A stretch of DNA of 64,000 nucleotides, from assembly GCA_039680605.1 (NCBI GenBank), contig JBDKTA010000034.1, positions 62,001-126,000 on the forward strand, in the 5' to 3' direction. A model generated the notes under the pieces. That model worked only from the letters and a program-made list of their open reading frames with translations, searched no databases and was not told the DNA's origin. Shown here one piece after another: positions 49,520 to 57,865 of this stretch; position 1 is the first letter of the stretch, and the number at the start of each line of letters is the position of its first letter. Both the position numbers and the translations under genes were made by a program. The DNA comes from Planctomycetaceae bacterium (lineage in GTDB: Bacteria > Planctomycetota > Phycisphaerae > SM23-33).

Positions 49520-50331
49520 ACGACGCCGACGCCATCATCCGGCTGCAGGAGGTACACAAGTCGTTCAACGGCGAGCCGGTGCTGCGCGGGGTGAACCTGG
49601 CGATCGAGGCGGGCAAGACCACCGTCATCATCGGCCCCTCCGGATGCGGCAAGAGCGTGCTGCTCAAGCACATGATCGCCCTGATCCGCCCTGACCGCGG
49701 CGAGGTGTTCTTCAGGAACCGCCCCATCGGCGGGCTCTGCGAGCGACAGATGGTCGACGTGCGCCGGCGGTTCGGGTTTCTCTTCCAGGGCGGCGCGCTG
49801 TTCGACTCGATGACCGTCCAGGAGAACATCGTCTTTCCGCTGGCGGAAAACCACGTCAGCGACCCGGAGCGCCAGAAGGCCCGCTGCCGCGAAGTGCTCT
49901 CGCTGGTGGGCCTGGACGGCACGCAGCAGAAGTACCCCGAGGAGCTTTCCGGCGGGCAGAAGAAGCGCGTCGCCCTGGCGCGGGCCATCGCCCTGGGACC
50001 GGAGGTCATCCTCTACGACGAGCCCACCACTGGGCTGGACCCCATCCGCGCCGACCTGATCAACGAGTTGATCATCAACCTGCAGAAGGCGCTGCAGACG
50101 ACGGCCGTCGTCGTCACGCACGACATGACCTCCGCGTGCAAGATCGCCGACCGCATCGTGATGCTCTACGGCGGGGTCTTCATCGCCGACACGACGCCGG
50201 CGGGCCTGGCGACCATCGACAACGAGACCGTGCTGCGCTTCGTCCAGGGGCGCGCCAGCGCCGAGGAACTCGAACAGATTCGCGCCGGGCGATTGGCCCG
50301 GCAGCCGTTTGGCGCCCCCGCCATACCTTGA
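49516..50331 (+). CDS. mlaF: ABC transporter ATPase, MlaF type
   Basis: A 271-residue ATPase of the Mla phospholipid transport system. Walker A IIGPSGCGKSVLLK (about 37-50), signature ELSGGQKKRVALARAI and Walker B VILYDEPTTGLDPI are complete; the FQGGALFDSMTVQENIVFPL segment is typical of MlaF. It powers lipid transport between the outer and inner membrane together with MlaE and MlaD. The gene overlaps the acetyltransferase start and is followed after 10 bp by mlaD; no mlaE permease gene is found beside it. Confidence 0.92.
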   Translation: MNDADAIIRLQEVHKSFNGEPVLRGVNLAIEAGKTTVIIGPSGCGKSVLLKHMIALIRPDRGEVFFRNRPIGGLCERQMVDVRRRFGFLFQGGALFDSMTVQENIVFPLAENHVSDPERQKARCREVLSLVGLDGTQQKYPEELSGGQKKRVALARAIALGPEVILYDEPTTGLDPIRADLINELIINLQKALQTTAVVVTHDMTSACKIADRIVMLYGGVFIADTTPAGLATIDNETVLRFVQGRASAEELEQIRAGRLARQPFGAPAIP

Positions 50332-50341
50332 GGATCCAGCC

Positions 50342-51346
50342 ATGAAAGAATCCGCTCGAAATGTGGCCGTGGGAATCACCGTGATCGTCGCCCTGCTGAT
50401 CCTGGCGGCAATGATCCTGATCTTCGCCGGACTGCCCGTGGTCCTGCGCAGCGGGTACACGATCTCCATGCTCTTTCCCACCACCGCCGACGCCCACGAG
50501 GGCGACCCGGTCCATCTGTCGGGCCTCAAGATCGGCGAAGTGACCAAGATCGATTTCGCCGGCGGCGACAGCCGAAAGGGCGTCATGTTCACCGCGCGGA
50601 TCTATTCCGACGTCCGCGTCCCCGCAAACGCCAAGGCCTTCATCTTTTCCAAGGGACTGGCCGGCGGGGCGTACATCCAGCTCCAGGGAGAAGGGCCCGC
50701 GCCGATCAACCCGCGGACCGGAAAGGCAATGGAATATCTGCCCACCGACGGGAGCCCCGTCCTGGCCGGGCAGTTGAAGACCAGCCTGCTGCCCGAGGAA
50801 GTCGAGAAAGGCTTCAACAGCATTTCCAGGCTCGCCGACAGCCTCAACGCCCTGGTGGCCCCGCAGGAAGCCTCCGGCGGCGCCGTTGCGAGCACGGGCC
50901 CCGCCGGCGGACCGGCGTCGCAGCCCGGCCTGCAGGGCACCATCGCGCGGATGAACCTGGCGCTGGACAACCTCAACGGGATGCTCGACAAGAAGAATCA
51001 GCAGCAGTTCACCGCTCTGCTGACGAACCTCTCCGACGCCTCCCTGCAGGCCAACAAGACCTTGCTGGAGATCCAGAAGACCACCGCCCAGGTCGGCGCC
51101 GACGCCGGACACATCTCCCGGGGCCTGCTCGAAGACACCGCACGCCTGTCCGCCCTGCTGGCGGAGCTGGAAACGACCGTCAGCAAGGTCAACACCGGCG
51201 AAGGCTCGATGGCCAAGCTGCTCAACGACCCGAAATTCTACAACAACCTCGTCGACACCAGCGATCAGGCCAACAAGCTCCTGGAAGAGCTGCGAGTAAT
51301 GGCCAAGGACTGGAAGGACAACGGCGTCAAACTCAAAATGAAGTGA
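50342..51346 (+). CDS. mlaD: MCE-domain protein, MlaD type
   Basis: A 334-residue membrane-anchored protein. An N-terminal membrane helix (about 9-30, VGITVIVALLILAAMILIFA) is followed by an MCE/MlaD domain (about 38-125; YTISMLFPTTADAHEGDPVHL then SGLKIGEVTKIDF). The rest is helical and low-complexity with a possible coiled coil, and ends EGSMAKLLNDPKFYNNL. MlaD rings shuttle phospholipid across the periplasm. The ATG at 50342 follows TGAGGA. With mlaF upstream and an MMPL exporter downstream, it fits an envelope-lipid unit. Confidence 0.9.
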   Translation: MKESARNVAVGITVIVALLILAAMILIFAGLPVVLRSGYTISMLFPTTADAHEGDPVHLSGLKIGEVTKIDFAGGDSRKGVMFTARIYSDVRVPANAKAFIFSKGLAGGAYIQLQGEGPAPINPRTGKAMEYLPTDGSPVLAGQLKTSLLPEEVEKGFNSISRLADSLNALVAPQEASGGAVASTGPAGGPASQPGLQGTIARMNLALDNLNGMLDKKNQQQFTALLTNLSDASLQANKTLLEIQKTTAQVGADAGHISRGLLEDTARLSALLAELETTVSKVNTGEGSMAKLLNDPKFYNNLVDTSDQANKLLEELRVMAKDWKDNGVKLKMK

Positions 51347-51380
51347 ACGCCGCTGCCCGATCGCTTCAGCCGGAACATTC

Positions 51381-53630
51381 ATGATTGCGGACATCGTTAT
51401 AAAATGCCGGTGGGGGTTCATCGCCTTCTGGATCGCCCTCACCGCCGCCCTGCTGTTCTGGACGGCGCCGGTAGAGCCGGGAACCTCCGAGGTCCGCAGC
51501 TATCTGCCTGAGTCTTCCCCCTACAGCCAGGCCCTGGCCGTCACGGAGCGATACTTCCCCAGGATGGCCGCCCAGAGCGAGGCCGTCATCGTCCTCGAGC
51601 GCCGCAAGGGCGCCCTGACGCCCGCGGATCTGGCCGCCGTCGAGGCGATGGCCTCATCCATCCGCACCCGCCTGCCCCAGTACGCCGTGCGATCTCCGGG
51701 CGCCATCGCTCTGCCGCAGGGGAGCAATCCCTTGATCAGCCCCGCCGGCAGCGACGGGCAGGCGGCGCTGCTGATGGTCAATGTCCAGGCCAACTTCATC
51801 ACCATCGCCGCCACGCGCGCCGTCGAGGCCATCCGGCAAGACCTCCTGGCGGCTAAGCTCCCGGCCGGGCTGACCGCTCACATTACCGGCTCGGCCGCGT
51901 TCGGGCACGACTACGGCCAGGCCTCGGGCGCCAGCAGCCACCGCACCACGCTGGTGACGCTGGCGGCGGTGTTGATCATCCTGCTGCTGGTGTACCGCGC
52001 GCCGCTGGCGGCGCTGGTTCCCCTGGCGGCGATCAGCGCCGCGGCCGTCATTTCACTGAAGATTCTCGACGTCCTCCAGACCCTGGGCATGCCCTTGGGC
52101 ACGCCCGAGCGAATCTTCGTGATGGTGCTGCTGTACGGGGCCGGCACCGATTACGCGCTGCTGTACATCAGCCGCTACCGCGAGACGCTCGACGCGCACG
52201 CGGCGCCGCTGCGAGCGGCCGCCGAGGCGCTGCGGGGGACGTTCTCGGCTATCTTCGCCAGCGGCATCACCGACGCCCTGAGCATCCTGACGCTGAGCTT
52301 CGTGTCGTTCGTGATCTTCCGCAGCACCGGACCGGCGGTGGCCATCGCCCTGGTCGTGGCGATGACCGCGGCACTGACCCTGGTGCCGGCCATCGTCGCG
52401 GTGCTGGGGCGGCGACTGTTCTGGCCCGTTTCACAGACCCCCGCCGTCAGCCGCAAGGTCTGGCCCTTCGTCGCGCGGGTGGTCATCGCCCGCCCGCTGC
52501 CGATCCTGCTGGTGACGGTGGCGCTGATGGCGATCCCCGCCGCACGGGCGCTGGATATCACCTGGGTGTACGACACGCTGGCCGACCTGCGCGGCGATTA
52601 TGAATCGCCCAAGGGGCTGCTGGCGGCGCAGCGCCACTGGCCGCGCGGCGAGACCGGCCCGGTCACTGCCGTCATCGAGGCCCCGGCGCCGCTGACGCGG
52701 GCGAAGTGGACCGCCCACAGCAAGACCCTGTCCGATGCCATGCTCAAGCTGACCGACGGAGGCGCCCGCATCGCCGGAAACATCCGAAGCCTCAGCAGCC
52801 CCGTCGGCGTCAACAGCGGAGGCACGCTCACCACCCTGCTGCTGCGCCTGGCGGACAAGGCCATCGCCGGAGAATATCTCAGCGACGACGGCAGAGCCAT
52901 GCGCATGGTCCTGGTGCTCGATGAGGCCCCGCTGACGCTGGCGGCGATGGGCCACGTCGACATGATCCAGAAAACCCTAGATGCCCAGGCCGCCTCCGCT
53001 CTGGGCGGACGCGTCTACCTGACCGGACCGACTGCGCAGATGCTGGCCGTCAAGACCGTCACGCGCAGCGACTTCCACATGATCGTCCCGATGGTCCTGG
53101 GCGTCATCTTCACCGTCGTGCTGTGCCTGCTGCGCGACGTGCTGCTGACGCTGTTCATGGTCGCCACCACCGTCCTGACATACCTGGCCACGCTGGGCAT
53201 CAGCTACTGGGTCTTCGTCGCCCTGCTCGGGGCAGAAGGGCTGGATTGGAAAGTCCAGGTCTTCCTGTTCATCGTCGTCACGGCCGTCGGGGTCGACTAC
53301 AACATCTTCCTGGCCGCGAGGCTCTTCCAGGAAGCCCGCCGCCACAGCCCCCTCGACGCCGTCCGCGAAGCCATCATCCACACCGGACCGGTCATCTCCT
53401 CGTGCGGGCTGATCATGGCCGCCACGCTGGGCAGCCTGCTCAGCGGCGACCTTGCCCTGCTGATCCAACTGGGCTTCGCCTTCGCCCTGGGGATGCTGCT
53501 GGACACGTTCGTCGTGCGCCCCCTGGTGCTGCCGAGCTTCGTCGTCCTGACCGGGAGACTTCACCGCAGGCAACGCGAAGATCGCAGAGAAGATGAAACG
53601 CTGCCTTCCGCCGCGGAGACCATTGCCTGA
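51381..53630 (+). CDS. MMPL/RND-family lipid exporter
   Basis: A 749-residue membrane protein of the MMPL/RND superfamily. It has about 12 membrane helices: one at the start, a block at about 185-340 and another at about 565-730, separated by large periplasmic loops. Hallmark helix motifs GAGTDYALLYISRYRE and AVGVDYNIFLAARLFQEAR are both seen; their Asp residues fit proton relay. Such proteins move lipids or hopanoid-like molecules out. It follows mlaD by 34 bp in the same direction, so the MlaF/MlaD/MMPL set may act as one envelope-lipid system. The C-terminus is a basic cytoplasmic tail. Confidence 0.9.
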   Translation: MIADIVIKCRWGFIAFWIALTAALLFWTAPVEPGTSEVRSYLPESSPYSQALAVTERYFPRMAAQSEAVIVLERRKGALTPADLAAVEAMASSIRTRLPQYAVRSPGAIALPQGSNPLISPAGSDGQAALLMVNVQANFITIAATRAVEAIRQDLLAAKLPAGLTAHITGSAAFGHDYGQASGASSHRTTLVTLAAVLIILLLVYRAPLAALVPLAAISAAAVISLKILDVLQTLGMPLGTPERIFVMVLLYGAGTDYALLYISRYRETLDAHAAPLRAAAEALRGTFSAIFASGITDALSILTLSFVSFVIFRSTGPAVAIALVVAMTAALTLVPAIVAVLGRRLFWPVSQTPAVSRKVWPFVARVVIARPLPILLVTVALMAIPAARALDITWVYDTLADLRGDYESPKGLLAAQRHWPRGETGPVTAVIEAPAPLTRAKWTAHSKTLSDAMLKLTDGGARIAGNIRSLSSPVGVNSGGTLTTLLLRLADKAIAGEYLSDDGRAMRMVLVLDEAPLTLAAMGHVDMIQKTLDAQAASALGGRVYLTGPTAQMLAVKTVTRSDFHMIVPMVLGVIFTVVLCLLRDVLLTLFMVATTVLTYLATLGISYWVFVALLGAEGLDWKVQVFLFIVVTAVGVDYNIFLAARLFQEARRHSPLDAVREAIIHTGPVISSCGLIMAATLGSLLSGDLALLIQLGFAFALGMLLDTFVVRPLVLPSFVVLTGRLHRRQREDRREDETLPSAAETIA

Positions 53631-53730
53631 TCGGGCTTCTCACGAATCATGGGACCTGTCCCCAGTGGCCGGCAAGGCCCCCGTGGCCGGCAAGGCCTTG
53701 TACATTCCTTGCACTCGCCACGGGCGTATT

Positions 53731-53891
53731 CTATGGAGTGCGGCAGCCGTAGCTGCCGCTTTGGAAGTTTCTCCAAGCCGGCGCCCGCAGGATTCGTCAA
53801 CGAGTCCCCCAATAACGCGATCCCCAAGCCCGCAAACCCGGCGCCTGATAGTAGCCCCCGGTGGAGCCGAAGCCGCAGCTCTGGGTAGCCC
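53731..53891 (+). repeat. Repeat copy A (TATGGAGTGCGGCAG head plus GGTAGCCC tail)
   Basis: Starts with CTATGGAGTGCGGCAGCCGT and a GCGGCAG-CCGTAG-CTGCCGC hairpin, continues with TTTCTCCAAG, TAACGCGATCCCCAAG and GCGCCTGATAGTAGCCCCCG, ending CTGGGTAGCCC. A second copy (54054-54181) has the same order with a 24-bp shorter centre. The first bases match the arms of 6169-6292. Confidence 0.75.
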
Positions 53892-53904
53892 GTCACACAA
53901 CAAT

Positions 53905-53921
53905 TGTACCTGACCCCAATG
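53905..53921. repeat. GTACCTGACCCCAATGG motif
   Basis: TTGTACCTGACCCCAATGGC lies between the two repeat copies; a related GGGACCTGTCCCCAGTGGCC is at 53651-53670. Both sit in the non-coding gap after the MMPL gene and may be remnants of one element. Confidence 0.4.
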
Positions 53922-54053
53922 GCCCATGCCCGCTGCCAGGGCGAAGAGATGACTGGGCGCCGACCCGATAGCAGGTGCAGCGACAGAGCGACAGAGAAAA
54001 CAACAAAAACGGTATCAGGAAAGATGGCGATTGACCGTCGCGTTTTCAGAGAT

Positions 54054-54181
54054 GCGGCGGCCGTAGCTGCCGCTTTGGATGTTTCTCCAAGTCGCCGCCC
54101 CCGCATAACGCGATCCCCAAGCCGCAAAGCGGGCGCCTGATAGTAGCCCCCGGTGGAGCCGGCCGCAGCCCTGGGTAGCCC
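54054..54181 (+). repeat. Repeat copy B
   Basis: Direct copy of 53740-53891: GCGGCGGCCGTAGCTGCCGC, GTTTCTCCAAG, ATAACGCGATCCCCAAGCCG, GCGCCTGATAGTAGCCCCCG, CCCTGGGTAGCCC. It differs by point changes and a missing stretch in the centre. No open frame in it is convincing. Confidence 0.75.
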
Positions 54182-54446
54182 TTCTTTTCGTCCCCGTCCT
54201 CGTACCATAATTATGTTGTTGACCGAATGAGTGGGTGGGAATAGGTCTTGTATATCGGTGCGGCGAAGGAACAGAGATGCTGGAAAACAAGGCATTCAGT
54301 TCCCCTTTGGTCGCAGGCCGGCCAGCGAGGGGCCACAGACACTGCTTAACTTAGGGCCATTGGTATCTGCCCCCTTACCTACCCAGCGTGCGAACTCAGG
54401 AAAATGGCTGAAACCGCAAGTCCTATCATGCCTCGCACGATCGCAG
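54182..54446. other. Intergenic remainder with no recognised feature
   Basis: About 265 bp after the second repeat copy up to the end of the minus-strand hypothetical gene. I see no gene, hairpin or repeat family member in it. Confidence 0.5.
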
Positions 54447-55016
54447 TCATCGTGCCTTGCTCCTCAGAATCTGCCTGCCCAGCGACTGGCGGACGTCGTC
54501 GTCGCTGACGAATCCACCGGTGATGTGGCGAATGAGCACCAGAGTAGCGTAGTCATAGATTTCCGACCATGCGTCCACGGCTTCGTACAGCAGGCGGTAG
54601 TACCACCGCAATTCCTGCTCCAGGCATCCGCGTGCCACCCGCCGCGACCTCAGCGCCTTGCACAACGCACGCTCGAGCCGTCGCCCATCGGGCAGCGGGT
54701 AGCACCAAAGCTCGTGAGTCCTGTTCCAGACATGCAGAATCTTCCTGCTCGTCAGCGGCAGTTTCAACTGAGGTCCCCACATGTCGCTGTACTTACAGTA
54801 GAACAGCACCGGCGGCTCATTGCCCACCCGCTCCAGTCGCTCTGCCAGATCGTCCATCTGCCGCTGCTGCTGACCTTTCCAAGGAAGGGCGCGCGGATCG
54901 TCTTGCTTGGCCTTGGGAATAGGCTTGGCCACCGTAATCCATCGCTCAAACCTGCGCGCGATCTCCTGTCCCGTCCGTCCCCCAATGACGCTGATTGTTA
55001 CCCATTGTCTGGCCAT
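54447..55016 (-). CDS. Hypothetical protein, last gene of a small cassette
   Basis: A 189-residue soluble protein I do not recognise. It is basic and rich in Arg, Trp and Tyr, with an aromatic segment SRKILHVWNRTHELWCYPL in the middle and a helical second half (LEQELRWYYRLLYEAVDAW). No signal peptide or membrane segment. A good AGGAGAG ribosome site is 5 nt before the ATG. It follows the small lipoprotein gene by 26 bp on the same strand, so they are probably co-transcribed. The region lies between repeat-rich DNA and the glycan cluster, and its composition is less G+C-rich than the flanks, so it may have been acquired. Confidence 0.6.
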   Translation of the reverse strand: MARQWVTISVIGGRTGQEIARRFERWITVAKPIPKAKQDDPRALPWKGQQQRQMDDLAERLERVGNEPPVLFYCKYSDMWGPQLKLPLTSRKILHVWNRTHELWCYPLPDGRRLERALCKALRSRRVARGCLEQELRWYYRLLYEAVDAWSEIYDYATLVLIRHITGGFVSDDDVRQSLGRQILRSKAR

Positions 55017-55042
55017 CTATCTCTCCTCGCTCAATCAAATCA

Positions 55043-55390
55043 CTACCAATCAGAGTACGGCGGCTCGAACCTCTGTCCTCGCTTCGAATGAGGCAGAATG
55101 TATGTCCCGGACTTGGCGTCGGACGGAAATCGCACAGCATCCAAAACCTTTCCATCCTTGCCGAACCTTATGTAGTACATTCCGCCTCTCTCGTCGAAGT
55201 AAGATAAGGCGGGTACTGACAGCACCATTGGTTTGTCCGGCTGTAGCTGTTGCTCGACTTCATTCATAGTCAGCCCATCCTGCAGAGAAGCGATTCTGCT
55301 TTCCATTTCAGAACAAGATTGCTGCGCGCACCCCGCCAGGAACAGTGCGGCCATCGTACATAGGAGGATTTGTCGTTTCATGCCTCTCAT
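55043..55390 (-). CDS. Small lipoprotein, possibly BamE/SmpA-like
   Basis: A 115-residue protein with a lipoprotein signal (MKRQILLCTMAALFLAGC, lipid Cys at 21 counted from the first Met). The rest, ASLQDGLTMNEVEQQLQ then SYFDERGGMYYIRFGKDGKV, follows the strand-helix-strand order of small BamE/SmpA-type outer-membrane lipoproteins (GM...EV..LL, then YYF..G..Y.V.F..DGKV). That similarity is by eye. Two starts are possible: 55390 with the ATGA overlap to the small frame upstream, or 55381. Confidence 0.6.
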   Translation of the reverse strand: MRGMKRQILLCTMAALFLAGCAQQSCSEMESRIASLQDGLTMNEVEQQLQPDKPMVLSVPALSYFDERGGMYYIRFGKDGKVLDAVRFPSDAKSGTYILPHSKRGQRFEPPYSDW

Positions 55391-55644
55391 TCGCCTTTCC
55401 CTTTTGAGACGCCGCCGTCTATAACTGGAAGCTTAATATCTTCTGGAATTTCCAGGCCTTGTCCCGTTGCTGCGAGACGGTATCGGCCAGACGGGTGCCT
55501 TCGCCGGCGGCTGTACTTTACTATCAGACGCAGGTGCGGGGGATTTTCTTTTAGGAAAATGGAAAACATCTCCGGCCGGACAGTGACGGGCGGTTGGGGG
55601 ACTGGCCGGCGGTTGCTGGGTGATGCGGGCTTATTGACATCCAT
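55387..55644 (-). CDS. Possible small protein upstream of the lipoprotein
   Basis: An 85-codon frame whose stop overlaps the lipoprotein ATG in an ATGA arrangement, the coupling seen between true genes elsewhere in this window. It could also start at the internal Met (residue 26), giving 60 residues. The chain is basic (VKYSRRRRHPSGRYR) with no recognised domain. No good ribosome site is visible for either start. Chance is a real alternative. The remaining bases up to 55707 hold only the AAGGA site of the epimerase gene. Confidence 0.3.
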   Translation of the reverse strand: MDVNKPASPSNRRPVPQPPVTVRPEMFSIFLKENPPHLRLIVKYSRRRRHPSGRYRLAATGQGLEIPEDIKLPVIDGGVSKGKGE

Positions 55645-55707
55645 CCGCCAGCGGCTGATAATCGCGAACTTGCTGCGGCGGGGTTGCTGCGGCTGTCAAG
55701 GACAAAC

Positions 55708-56721
55708 ATGGACCTCAAGGGCAAGAAACTGCTGGTCATCGGCGGCGCGGGACTGATCGGTTCGCATCTGATCGACGAACTGGTCAAGGAAGACGTTGCC
55801 GAAATACGAATCTACGACAACTTCAGCCGCGGCACGCGGGAAAACCTCGCCGAGGCCCTCAAAGACCCGCGGGTGAAGGTCTTCCCCCTGGGCGGTGAAC
55901 TGCTCCACCGCGACATCCTCGACGAGGCCGTCAAAGGCATCGACGGCGTCTTCCACCTGGCGGCGCTGTGGCTGCTGCACTGCCACGAGTACCCGCGCTC
56001 GGCGTTTGAGGTCAACATCGGCGGCACGTTCAACGTGCTGGAGGCCTGCCTCAACAACGGCGTCAAACGCCTGGTGTACTCCTCCAGCGCCAGCGTCTAC
56101 GGCGACGCCCTGCAGGAGCCCATGACCGAGGAGCACTGGTACAACAACACCAATTTCTACGGGGCCACCAAGATCGCCGGGGAGATGATGGCCCGCGCCC
56201 TGTACCACCGCTATAGGAACACGCCCAAGAAGCTCGATTACGTCGGCCTGCGGTACATGAACGTGTACGGCCCGCGACAGGACTACCGCGGCACGTACGT
56301 GGCGGTGATCATGAAGATTCTCGACCGGCTCGACCAAGGGCTGCCGCCGCTGGTTTACGGCGACGGGTCGCAGGCGTATGACTTCGTCTACGTCGGCGAC
56401 TGCGGGCGGGCCAACGTCTGCGCAATGAAGGCCGACGCCACCGATTCGTTCTACAACGTCGGCACGGGCATCAAGACCACGATCCTGGAACTGACGGAGA
56501 TGATTCTGAAATTGACCGGATCGAGCCTGAAGGTTCAGTTCGAGCCGGCCGGCACGACCTTCGTCAAGAACCGCGTGGGCTGCCCCCGAAAAGCCGCCCG
56601 GGAGATCGGTTTCACTGCTGCCACCGGTCTGCAGGAGGGGTTGGCGCGGCTGATCGAATGGCGTCAGGGTCATCGCGAACAAGTCCTTCGCCGCCAGGCG
56701 GACGCGCAGGTGGCGCCATGA
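55708..56721 (+). CDS. NAD-dependent sugar-nucleotide epimerase/dehydratase
   Basis: A 337-residue extended SDR enzyme. NAD motif GGAGLIGSH at 12-20, then a catalytic Tyr151/Lys155 pair (FYGATKIAGE) and the LRYMNVYGPRQ substrate loop. It resembles GalE/WbpP-type UDP-sugar 4-epimerases or 4,6-dehydratases that prepare amino-sugar precursors. AAGGA ribosome site. Its last bases overlap the start of a DegT aminotransferase (ATGA), a common pairing in the synthesis of amino sugars for surface glycans, so a nucleotide-sugar intermediate passes between them. Confidence 0.88.
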   Translation: MDLKGKKLLVIGGAGLIGSHLIDELVKEDVAEIRIYDNFSRGTRENLAEALKDPRVKVFPLGGELLHRDILDEAVKGIDGVFHLAALWLLHCHEYPRSAFEVNIGGTFNVLEACLNNGVKRLVYSSSASVYGDALQEPMTEEHWYNNTNFYGATKIAGEMMARALYHRYRNTPKKLDYVGLRYMNVYGPRQDYRGTYVAVIMKILDRLDQGLPPLVYGDGSQAYDFVYVGDCGRANVCAMKADATDSFYNVGTGIKTTILELTEMILKLTGSSLKVQFEPAGTTFVKNRVGCPRKAAREIGFTAATGLQEGLARLIEWRQGHREQVLRRQADAQVAP

Positions 56722-57863
56722 GCCCCAAGCGCAACATTCCCATCGCGATTCCGTGCTTTGGCGATGAGGAATGGCAGGCGCTGCGGGAACCGCTGTCGAG
56801 CGGATGGGTGACGCAGGGCCCCAAGGTCGCGGCATTCGAGAAGGCCTTCGCCCAGCGTCAGGGCGCTGCCCACGCGCTGGCATGCACGAGCTGCACCGCC
56901 GGTCTGCACCTGATCCTGGCGGCGATGGGCATCGGCCCCGGCGACGAGGTGATCGTGCCCTCGTTCACGTGGGTGGCCTCGGCCAACGCGGTTTTGTACT
57001 GCGGGGCCACGCCGGTCCTGTGCGACGTGAACCGCGAGACGTTCAATATCGACATCGCCCACGCGGCCTCGCTGGTGGGTCCGCGGACGCGTGCGATCAT
57101 CGCCGTTCACCTGTTCGGGCTCAGCGTCGACCTGGACGCCCTGGCCGCGGCGGCGCCGGGCGTTCCGCTGGTCAGCGACGCCGCCTGCGCCGTCGCGACG
57201 CGCTACAAGGGACGCCCCATCGGGTCGCTGGGCACGGCGGCGGCGTTTTCGTTTCACCCGCGAAAGATCATCGTCACGGGCGAAGGCGGTATGGTGGCGA
57301 CTCAGGATGCCGCCCTGGCCGGGCGGATCGACTCGCTCCGCAACCACGGCGCGAGCGTCTCGGAAGAGCAGCGCCACGTCGGTCCCAAGCCTTACATTCT
57401 GCCCGAGTTCAACGCGCTGGGGTTCAACTACCGCATGACCGACCTCCAGGGCGCCGTCGGGTTGGCGCAGCTATCGCGGCTCGACGGGTTTCTGGAAGAG
57501 CGTCGCAGCGGCGCGGAGTTTTACCGGCGGGAGCTGGCGTCGCTGGGGTGGCTTCGGACGCCCTCGCAAGAGCAGTCGCGCGAGCACGGGTGGCAGGCCT
57601 ACGTCTGCTACGTGGACGAGGCAAAATCGCCCCTGTCGCGCGACCGGATCCTCGAGGCGATGCAGGCCCAGGGCATCGGCGGGCGCCCCGGCACGCACGC
57701 GGTCCACATGCTGGGCCTTTACGCCAGGCAGTTCGGCTACACGGTCGACAGTCTGCCCGCGGCGCGGGACTGCTACCGCTACAGCCTGGCTATTCCCCTG
57801 CACAACCGCATGACGATGGACGATTATCGCTACGTGGCCGACGCCCTTAAGAATCTGGAATAA
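56718..57863 (+). CDS. DegT/DnrJ/EryC1/StrS-family sugar aminotransferase
   Basis: A 381-residue PLP enzyme. The catalytic Lys183 is in FHPRKIIVTGEGGM; the start PIAIPCFGDEEWQAL and the FNYRMTDLQGAVGLAQL motif are typical. It transfers an amino group to a keto sugar nucleotide, the product of an epimerase/dehydratase such as the one encoded just upstream, with which its start overlaps by four bases. The amino sugar would be a candidate substrate for the formyltransferase three genes downstream. asnB begins two bases after the stop. Confidence 0.9.
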   Translation: MSPKRNIPIAIPCFGDEEWQALREPLSSGWVTQGPKVAAFEKAFAQRQGAAHALACTSCTAGLHLILAAMGIGPGDEVIVPSFTWVASANAVLYCGATPVLCDVNRETFNIDIAHAASLVGPRTRAIIAVHLFGLSVDLDALAAAAPGVPLVSDAACAVATRYKGRPIGSLGTAAAFSFHPRKIIVTGEGGMVATQDAALAGRIDSLRNHGASVSEEQRHVGPKPYILPEFNALGFNYRMTDLQGAVGLAQLSRLDGFLEERRSGAEFYRRELASLGWLRTPSQEQSREHGWQAYVCYVDEAKSPLSRDRILEAMQAQGIGGRPGTHAVHMLGLYARQFGYTVDSLPAARDCYRYSLAIPLHNRMTMDDYRYVADALKNLE

Positions 57864-57865
57864 TC

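Noticed and set aside
53561-54295. 244-residue minus-strand frame in the repeat region
   Set aside because: Its two halves are translations of the two direct repeat copies; no gene features.
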